From Chloroflexota bacterium (lineage in GTDB: Bacteria > Chloroflexota > Limnocylindria > Limnocylindrales > CSP1-4), in assembly GCA_021789435.1 (NCBI GenBank), contig JAJYJO010000001.1:1-54686 (forward strand): 54,686 nucleotides of DNA. Direction: 5' to 3'. The position numbers and the translations under genes were made by a program. The notes beneath the pieces were generated by a model. It saw only the letters and a program-made list of their open reading frames with translations. It did no database searches and was not told where the DNA came from. Positions 49,066 to 54,686 of this stretch are shown here, in pieces; position 1 is the stretch's first letter; each line of letters begins with the position of its first letter.

Positions 49066-50262
49066 TCAGGGTGGCATGGCGAGGAACCCGGTGAAGGACC
49101 AGCCGATGAAGTACCACTCCGCGACGGCGCACAGGAAGAGCAGGATCAGCGTCCCGTTCCGGCCCAGTCGCTCGGCCAGACCCGCGTAGGCGGGGAAGGC
49201 GACCAGGACGTAGCGCGGCATCGAGGAGATGCCTCCGCCCGGCAGCGTTCCAAGCAGAGCCACGGTCAGTGCGTAGCTCCCGAGCTCCGCATTGCGACGC
49301 CAGGCGAGCAGCGCGCCGATGAGCACGACCGCGGGGACGGCCAGGTCCGCGATCTGCTGGGGTCGTGGATCTGCCAGCGCCTTCCCGAGGGCCGCCAGGC
49401 CGCTCGAGCGGGACCAGTCGGGCGCGCCCCGCATGAAGCCCATCGGGTCACCCGTCAGGAAGGCGATGTAGGTCCACCAGGCGCCGAAGGCGATGATCCC
49501 GACGGCCGCAGCCGCCAGTGCCACCCTGCGTTCGGCGCGTCCCTCCTCGCCCTGCGCCTGGAGGGCGCGAACCACCGACGCGACGATCAGTCCCACGCCG
49601 GCGATCCGCGTCAGCATCGCCAGCCCGGTCGTCAGCAGCCGCCGGCCCGGGGCGCGGCCGGCTGCCAGGCCGACGGCGGCAATCAGCAGGAAGAGGGACT
49701 CGGAGTAGCCGAGCGAGAAGGCGTAGGCGGCCGGACTGAAGGCCATCAGGGCCAGGCCGCCGGTCGCGACCTCGGGCCCGTAGACGTCGGCCAGCAGCCG
49801 CCAGACAACGATCGCCGCGAGCACGAAGAGGAGGTTGGCCGCGACGAAGGCGACGGTCGCCAGCGGCAGGAGGCCGAGCGAGGCCAGGTCGATCGTGACC
49901 GGCCAGAGCGGGAAGAATGCGAAGTCGTGCCGGCCGACCAGGCCCCCGCCCTGCAGCGCGGCCGCATGGTAGCCGCGCTCGGCGATCGAGAGGTACCACT
50001 GGCCGTCCCACTGCACGAACGGGCTGGCGGCGGGCACGAGCTGCGGCGGGTAGGCCGGGTCGGTCAGGGACGCCAGCTGCACCAGGCCGCTCGCGTAGGC
50101 GCGCGAGACGACGCCGACGGTGATCGGGGCCAGCAGCCAGGACCAGCGGCGCAGCCGGAACCGGAGCGCCTGCCGGGGAGCCGGCCAGACTCCGGCCGCG
50201 GGCCACCGGTGGTCGTGCGGGGCGAGCCGGTCCATCGTCCTCCAGGCGTCGGGCTCGGCCAT
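49066..50262 (-). CDS. PIG-V-like integral membrane mannosyltransferase
   Basis: A 398-residue polytopic membrane protein with about 9-10 helices. FVQWDGQWYLSIAERGYHAA (about residues 81-100) holds the W-D-x-x-W/H-Y motif, and FAFFPLWPVTIDL and FSLGYSESLFLLIAAVGL are the family's next conserved parts (PIG-V, GT-C fold). It would add mannose from a polyprenyl-phosphate donor to a lipid or protein outside the membrane. No glycosylation neighbours. ATG 50262 is the first start; the hydrophilic first 35 residues may be extra. Confidence 0.82.
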   Translation of the reverse strand: MAEPDAWRTMDRLAPHDHRWPAAGVWPAPRQALRFRLRRWSWLLAPITVGVVSRAYASGLVQLASLTDPAYPPQLVPAASPFVQWDGQWYLSIAERGYHAAALQGGGLVGRHDFAFFPLWPVTIDLASLGLLPLATVAFVAANLLFVLAAIVVWRLLADVYGPEVATGGLALMAFSPAAYAFSLGYSESLFLLIAAVGLAAGRAPGRRLLTTGLAMLTRIAGVGLIVASVVRALQAQGEEGRAERRVALAAAAVGIIAFGAWWTYIAFLTGDPMGFMRGAPDWSRSSGLAALGKALADPRPQQIADLAVPAVVLIGALLAWRRNAELGSYALTVALLGTLPGGGISSMPRYVLVAFPAYAGLAERLGRNGTLILLFLCAVAEWYFIGWSFTGFLAMPP

Positions 50263-50355
50263 GATGCCGCAACCTGCGGCCGGGCCACCACCGATGAGAC
50301 AGGCGGACTCTCGCAGTCGCGTTGCAGCCCGGGCGGCGAGGACGTTGGCTGGAGG

Positions 50356-51336
50356 TCAGCCGTCGGTGCGGAGCATAGCCGCGATCGCCCGGAGGTGGTC
50401 GGGGGAGCCACCGCAGCACGACCCCAGGATCGCGGCACCGGCGTCCCGCAGGCGGGCGATGCCGATCGCCATCTCCGCCGGCGTCTCCGGGTAGACGGTC
50501 TGTCCGGCCTCCACCCGCGGCAGGCCCGCGTTGGGCTTGGCGACCAGGACAAGTGCCGGCGCCGCGGCGTGCATCGCCGCGACCACCGGCTCCACGTCGG
50601 CGCTGCCGCTGCCGCAGTTGACGCCGCCGGCCGCAACGCCCAGCCGGACGAGCGCCGCGGCCGCTGCCGCGGGCCGGACGCCCATCACGGTCGCCCCACG
50701 ACTGCCGAAGGTGAGGGTGGCCACGACCGGCAGCTCCGGGGCGCCCCGGCGGCAGCCCGTGACCGCCGCCTCGACCTCCGCGAGGTCGCTCATGGTCTCG
50801 ATCCAGAGGACGTCGGCGCCCCCTGCGGCCAGCGCGGCGGCCTGCTCCGCGAAGCCGTCGGCCGCCTCGTCCTCTGACAGGCTCCCCAGCGGCGCCAGCA
50901 GCTCGCCGGTCGGCCCGATCGAGCCCGCGACCACGACGGGCCGCTCCGCGCCGGCTTCCGCGGCCTCCGCTCGCGCGACCTCGGCCGCCACCCGGTTCAG
51001 CTCGGCGACGCGGCCGCCGAGCCCGTGGGCCACCAGCCTGGCCGGGCTGCCGCCGAACGAGTCCGTCAGCAGGATCCGGGCGCCGGCCTCGCGGTAGGCG
51101 CGGTGGACGCCGCGGACCGCTTCCCGGCCCCGGGGCTCAAGCAGCCACGCCTCGGGCGCCTGTCCGGGCGACAGGCCGGCCTCGGCCAGCCGGGTGCCCA
51201 TCGGCCCATCGGCCATGATCGGGACCCCGGCGGCCAGGAGTCGGAGGAAGCGATTGGCTGGCGCGGCGAGGCTCCGTCCGTTGGGATCGCCCGGATCCGC
51301 TGGCTGCTGCCGGCGGGTGCCCGGCGCCGCCAGCAT
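50356..51336 (-). CDS. Homocysteine S-methyltransferase domain protein
   Basis: A 326-residue protein. VPIMADGPMGTRLAEAGLSP marks the start of the barrel (near residue 38); ILLTDSFGGSPARL (T-N/D-S-F/T), VVVAGSIGPTGELLAPLG, and the zinc ligands Cys in GGVNCGSGSADVEP and the pair in ILGSCCGGSPDHLRAI (near residue 305) follow. It transfers a methyl group to homocysteine, or is the N-terminal module of a split cobalamin-dependent methionine synthase. The first 30 residues are outside the domain and a later start is possible. Next to the RACo-like and MetF-like genes. Confidence 0.9.
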   Translation of the reverse strand: MLAAPGTRRQQPADPGDPNGRSLAAPANRFLRLLAAGVPIMADGPMGTRLAEAGLSPGQAPEAWLLEPRGREAVRGVHRAYREAGARILLTDSFGGSPARLVAHGLGGRVAELNRVAAEVARAEAAEAGAERPVVVAGSIGPTGELLAPLGSLSEDEAADGFAEQAAALAAGGADVLWIETMSDLAEVEAAVTGCRRGAPELPVVATLTFGSRGATVMGVRPAAAAAALVRLGVAAGGVNCGSGSADVEPVVAAMHAAAPALVLVAKPNAGLPRVEAGQTVYPETPAEMAIGIARLRDAGAAILGSCCGGSPDHLRAIAAMLRTDG

Positions 51337-51535
51337 ACGCCGCCGGCCGGCCGCCAGCCCACCCTTCGGGACCCTTGCCGCTCCTCAAACGGGCCGCCCG
51401 GCCCGTCCAGCCGCCGGACCCGGCCGCCATCCTCGGGGTCGTGGTTGTCATGCGAGTTGGCGGCGGGGGCGGGAGTGGCGGCGGGGGCCGGGAGACTACC
51501 GTTATGCGAGTCACCGCATTGCGAGGGCTGGGCAT

Positions 51536-51640
51536 GTGGGCTGGCGGCGGGGGCACGTGGGCTGGCGGCGGGGGCACGTGGGCTGGCGGCGGGGGCACGT
51601 GGGCTGGCGGCGGGGGCACGTGGGCTGGCGGCGGGGGCCG
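51536..51640 (+). repeat. 21-bp tandem repeat, five units
   Basis: GTGGGCTGGCGGCGGGGGCAC is repeated five times without change except for the end of the last unit. It fills part of the 437-bp space 51337-51773 between the divergent homocysteine methyltransferase and RACo-like genes, which also holds a looser GGCGGCGGGGGC run at about 51463-51490 and ATGCGAGTYR-like words at 51450 and 51514. A 101-codon plus-strand frame (51375-51680) would code W-A-G-G-G-G-T repeats; I do not consider it proven. No riboswitch pattern was recognised. Confidence 0.9.
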
Positions 51641-51773
51641 GTGCCGCGGGGTCGAGAGGAGGCGCGGGTGGTTGTGGTGATCGGCGGGAAACGGCGGCCG
51701 GGGAGCCGAGGCCGGCCTTCGAATCCGGACCGGCGCCGGGGTTGCGGGTCGGTCGGAATGATGGGGCGGTAGC

Positions 51774-53396
51774 GTGGCCGACGCTGTCCACGACGCGCGG
51801 CGCCAGCCGCTGAGCGTCGGCCACTCGATCTTCGATGCGGCCGACGAGCTGGCGGTGGCCGTCACGGCATCGTGCCGGCGGAGCGGCCGCTGCCACGAGT
51901 GCGTCGTGCAGGTGCTGCGCGGCGAGGATGCGCTGAGCCCGCGAACGTCGCCAGAGGCGTTCCTGCCGGCCGGCTTCCGCCTCGCCTGCCAGGCGGTGGT
52001 GGAGCGGACCGACCGCGACGTGGAGTTCGCCGTCCTCCGCCGCCGGCTCCGGATCCTGATGCCGACCGAGGCCGGCCCGGGCGAGACGTTCGACCGCGAT
52101 CCGCTCGTCGCGCGGTCCGACCGGTCGATCCGCCTGGAGGGCGAGGCGATCGCGCCCGACACCGGGGGCCCCCTCCTCGGCGTGGCCGTCGACCTCGGGA
52201 CCACCACCGTCGTCTTCGAGCTCGTCGACCTCGAGTCCGGTCGCTCGCTGCACGCGGCCGCCTTCGAGAACCCCCAGCGTTTCGGCGGCAGCGACGTGAT
52301 GAGCCGGATCGCCTACGAGGCCGACCATCCGGGCGAGCTCCGCCGGGCGCTCCGGCGCGCCCTCAACCGCGAGCTCGACGCCGCCTATCGCGAGCTCGGC
52401 CTGGGCCGTCGCGACGTTTACGAAGCGCTGATCGTCGGCAACCCCACGATGCGCGATCTCTTCTTCGGCCTCGACGTCGCGCCGCTCGGCCGCTCGCCGT
52501 TCCGGTCCGCCGCGGAGGGCGCCCAGGCCCGCCGTGCCCACGAGGTGGCTCTGCTGATCCATCCCCGCGGACGAGTCTGGGGCGCGCCACTGGTCGCCTC
52601 CCATGTCGGGGCGGACACGGCGGCCGATCTCGTGGCGGTCGACTTCGCCGCCGCGGGCGGGGTCTCGCTGCTCGTCGACATCGGGACCAACACCGAGATG
52701 GTGATCGGCGATGGTGGCCGGCTCCTGGCGGCTTCGAGCCCGGCCGGGCCGGCTTTCGAGGGCGGCGGGGTCAGCTGCGGCATGGCCGGCGCGGACGGCG
52801 CGATCGAGACCCTGCGCTGGACCGGCGGCGGCTTTGCCTGGCAGACGATTGGCGGCCTCCCGCCCGAGGGGATCTGCGGCTCCGGGCTCGTCGACCTGCT
52901 GGCGGAAGCGAGCCGGGCGGGACTCCTCCGGCCCGACGCGAGCTTTGCCGGCGGAGCGCGGACGATCGAGCTGGTGCCGGAGCGGCGGATCGCGTTCAGC
53001 CGGGCCGACGCGAGCAACCTCGCCCAGGCCAAGGCCGCCAACGCGGCCGGCTGGCAGATCCTGCTGCGCCGGCTCGGCCTCGCCCCGGGCGCGATTGACC
53101 GGGTCCTTCTGGCCGGGGCGTTCGCCAACGCGCTCGACGTCCGCAACGCGATCGCCATCGGGCTGCTGCCGCCGGTCCCGGCGGAACGGGTGCGGCGGGT
53201 CGGCAACGCCTCCGTCCGGGGGGCGAAGGCGCTCCTCCTCTCGGGCCGTCGCCGCCGCGAGCTGGACGCGCTGATCTCCCGGATCGAACACGTCGAGCTC
53301 GAGCGGGAGCCCGACTTCTTCGATCTGTTCGTCGACGGCTGCCGCTTCGGCCCGGTCGAGGCGTCCGGCGGGTTCGAAACGACGGGCCACCGATGA
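51774..53396 (+). CDS. RACo-like ASKHA corrinoid-activation protein (DUF4445)
   Basis: A 540-residue protein from GTG 51774. Residues about 10-90 are a plant-type [2Fe-2S] domain with Cys34, Cys40, Cys43 and Cys72 (TASCRRSGRCHECVVQVLRG; FRLACQAV). Residues about 145-510 are the ASKHA ATPase domain: GVAVDLGTTTVVFELVDLES (phosphate 1), VSLLVDIGTNTEMVIGD and GICGSGLVDLL. This is the layout of RACo and RamA-like activators that reduce inactive Co(II) corrinoid to Co(I) at the expense of ATP. The MetF-like gene overlaps it by 4 bases, and a methyltransferase is divergent, which fits a corrinoid methyl-transfer pathway. Confidence 0.9.
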   Translation: MADAVHDARRQPLSVGHSIFDAADELAVAVTASCRRSGRCHECVVQVLRGEDALSPRTSPEAFLPAGFRLACQAVVERTDRDVEFAVLRRRLRILMPTEAGPGETFDRDPLVARSDRSIRLEGEAIAPDTGGPLLGVAVDLGTTTVVFELVDLESGRSLHAAAFENPQRFGGSDVMSRIAYEADHPGELRRALRRALNRELDAAYRELGLGRRDVYEALIVGNPTMRDLFFGLDVAPLGRSPFRSAAEGAQARRAHEVALLIHPRGRVWGAPLVASHVGADTAADLVAVDFAAAGGVSLLVDIGTNTEMVIGDGGRLLAASSPAGPAFEGGGVSCGMAGADGAIETLRWTGGGFAWQTIGGLPPEGICGSGLVDLLAEASRAGLLRPDASFAGGARTIELVPERRIAFSRADASNLAQAKAANAAGWQILLRRLGLAPGAIDRVLLAGAFANALDVRNAIAIGLLPPVPAERVRRVGNASVRGAKALLLSGRRRRELDALISRIEHVELEREPDFFDLFVDGCRFGPVEASGGFETTGHR

Positions 53397-54572
53397 GCGA
53401 GCCGACCGAGCGGGATCGGGCCGCGGGCGAGCTGACCGCCCGGGATCGGGCCGCGGGCGAGCCCTCGGCGGAAGGTCTCGCCGCCCGGCTGGCTGACCCG
53501 GCCGCCTTTGTGCTGATCGTCGAGCTCGCCCCCCCGCGGGGGACGACGGCCGATCCGAAGGGCTGCTCGTCGCTCGCCTGCGCCCGCGAACTCGCGAGCG
53601 ACGCACGGATCGGCGCCCTCAGCGTCACCGACAGCGCCGGCGGCCATCCGACGATCGCCCCCGAGGCCCTCGCCGAGGAGTTCGTCGGCGCCGGACCAGC
53701 GGTGATCGTCCACGTCGCCTGCCGCGACCGGAGCCGGAGCGCCCTCCAGTCGCTCGGCTGGGAGCTGCTGAACCGGGGGCTCCGCAACGCGCTCGCGGTG
53801 AGCGGCGACTACCCGGCCGAAGGTTACGCGGGCCTGCCGCGGCCCGTCTTCGACCTCGATTCCGTGGCCCTGCTGGCGATGTACCGCGAGCAGGGCGGGG
53901 CAGCGGTCGAGGGCGGCTTCACGCTCGGCGCGGCGGTCAACCCCTACAAGCGCCACGAGCGCGAGCTCGTCCCGCAGTACCTCAAGACCGAGGCGAAGCT
54001 GCGCGCGGGGGCCGACTTCCTGATCAGCCAGGCCGGCTACGACGCGCGCAAGGCGGACGAGCTCGTGCGCTACCTGCGCCTCCGCGGTTCGACGGTCCCG
54101 GTGGTGGCCAATGCGTACATCCTGTCGCGCACGGTTGCCCGCCTCTTCCATGCCGGCGCGGTGCCAGGCTGCATCGTCTCCGACGAGCTGCTCGCCCTCG
54201 TCGAGCGCCGGGCCGGCGCGCCCGACAAGGGCCGGCGAAGCAGGTCGCGATCGCCAGGGGCCTCGGCTACCGCGGCATCTACCTGTCGGGCCACCGGCGG
54301 GCGGCCGAGATCCGGACGGTCCTCGAGACGGCGGCCGGCTTCGGGGCCGACGACTGGCGGGCCTTCGCCCGGGAGATCCGCTTCGCCGAGCCGGGCACTT
54401 TCCACTACTTCGAGGTGAACCCCGCGTCCGGCCTGAACGCCGACGTGGTCTCGCCGGCCTACCGGCGCTCGCTCGCGCCCGCCGCCCGGTGGCGGGCGCG
54501 CTTGCGGGCCCGCGACGGGGCGAGCGGGTCGCGGAGTTGTTGGTCGGCCGGCGGAAGCGACCCGCCTGCTAG
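53393..54572 (+). pseudogene. MetF-like methylenetetrahydrofolate reductase, frameshifted
   Basis: ATG 53393 overlaps the previous stop. The first 280 codons follow the MTHFR barrel: FVLIVELAPPRGTTADPKGC (the conserved E-x-x-P-P-R), IGALSVTDSAGGHPTIAPEA, VIVHVACRDRSRSALQSLGW, NALAVSGDYPAEGYAG, and VNPYKRHERELVPQYLKTEA, KAGADFLISQAGYDARKA-type strands. Near 54225-54240 the frame changes by one base; the protein goes on as KQVAIARGLGYRGIYLSGHR and FAREIRFAEPGTFHYFEVNP. Near 54510-54520 it changes again, to RVAELLVGRRKRPAC and a stop at 54572. Two shifts in 300 bases mean either an inactive gene or base errors near a contig end. An intact version would reduce methylene- to methyl-tetrahydrofolate. 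Confidence 0.75.
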
Positions 54573-54627
54573 GAGCCCGCTTCGGTAATCGCAGCGCAGG
54601 ACCGTCGAAGGGCCTGCGGCCATGCGC

Positions 54628-54681
54628 CGCGGGCTCGAACGGGCGGTGTTCGACTCGTGGGGTGCCCGGTTCGAGCCCGCG
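54628..54681. repeat. Inverted repeat at the window end
   Basis: CGCGGGCTCGAAC (54628-54640) and GTTCGAGCCCGCG (54669-54681) are perfect 13-bp arms around 28 bases. It stands 55 bases behind the MetF-like gene and may end its RNA. GTTCGAG resembles a tRNA T-loop, but the flanking bases do not pair as a T-stem and I see no tRNA. Confidence 0.5.
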
Positions 54682-54686
54682 CGGCG

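Noticed and set aside
51536-51640. CRISPR array
   Set aside because: The 21-bp units are directly joined without spacers and there are no cas genes.
51375-51680. Glycine-rich protein encoded by the tandem repeats
   Set aside because: The frame is open on both strands because the 21-bp unit is a multiple of three; there is no ribosome site or domain, so the repeat alone explains it.
54601-54686. tRNA gene at the right end
   Set aside because: GGTTCGAGCCC looks like a T-loop, but T-stem, anticodon arm and acceptor pairing cannot be formed; the inverted repeat explains the match.

Overview
The window is about 54.7 kb of very GC-rich DNA (strong G/C bias at third codon positions, frequent GTG/TTG starts, ATGA start/stop overlaps, lipoproteins whose signal peptide is followed by an Ala/Ser/Thr/Pro-rich linker). 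This style, together with LLM-class flavin oxidoreductases, a RACo-type corrinoid activator and several MoCo hydroxylases, fits a high-GC soil or groundwater Chloroflexota or Actinomycetota lineage. I cannot place it more precisely without a marker gene.

Layout. (1) 1-4.5 kb: start of an ABC exporter ATPase with its TetR regulator, then a row of intact genes (LLM oxidoreductase, rhodanese, tyrosine phosphatase) mixed with gene stubs (C-terminal third of a sugar permease, N-terminal stub of a TreZ-like enzyme). (2) 4.4-11.4 kb, minus strand: a seven-gene run read from an operator region at 11.4 kb: transaldolase-like protein, SDR, MBL hydrolase, a PPDK-like protein without its PEP barrel, cupin, an internally deleted transketolase, and a C_GCAxxG redox protein. 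(3) 11.7-16.1 kb, plus: GntR/FCD regulator and a three-subunit molybdenum hydroxylase, followed by a second, almost identical copy of the SDR gene inside a 765-bp exact direct repeat. (4) 17.1-22.4 kb: complete branched-chain-amino-acid-type ABC importer (LivF, G, M, H on minus; binding lipoprotein on plus). (5) 22.5-35.3 kb, plus: DUF1097-like membrane protein, a PEP-synthase-like phosphotransferase lacking an ATP-grasp domain, a second GntR/FCD regulator, an HprK-like P-loop protein, a second molybdenum hydroxylase, a cyclase-family hydrolase, a zinc alcohol dehydrogenase, and the Tm-1-like/PEP-hydrolase-like pair. (6) 35.4-44.2 kb: ComB-like phosphatase, second LLM enzyme, ferritin-like protein, a TetR/ABC-2 exporter operon, PRC-barrel protein, DUF47/PiT phosphate uptake. 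(7) 44.4-47.8 kb: a Ugp-type sugar or glycerophosphodiester importer without an ATPase. (8) 47.8-54.7 kb: Nudix, AMMECR1, PIG-V-like mannosyltransferase, homocysteine methyltransferase, RACo-like activator and a frameshifted MetF-like gene.

How the genes work together. Four promoter regions (11.4, 11.57, 20.75 and 22.53 kb) carry the same palindromic operator, core ATNATCGATNAT, and the two GntR/FCD regulators have nearly the same recognition helix. I infer one regulon joining the transaldolase/PPDK operon, both molybdenum hydroxylase modules, the Liv-type importer and the DUF1097/phosphotransferase operon: uptake, phosphorylation and oxidation of one class of small, probably cyclic or aromatic, substrate. 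The candidate new system is the 22.5-35.3 kb locus, where a His-carrying phosphotransferase without an ATP domain sits beside an HprK-like P-loop protein and a MoCo hydroxylase.
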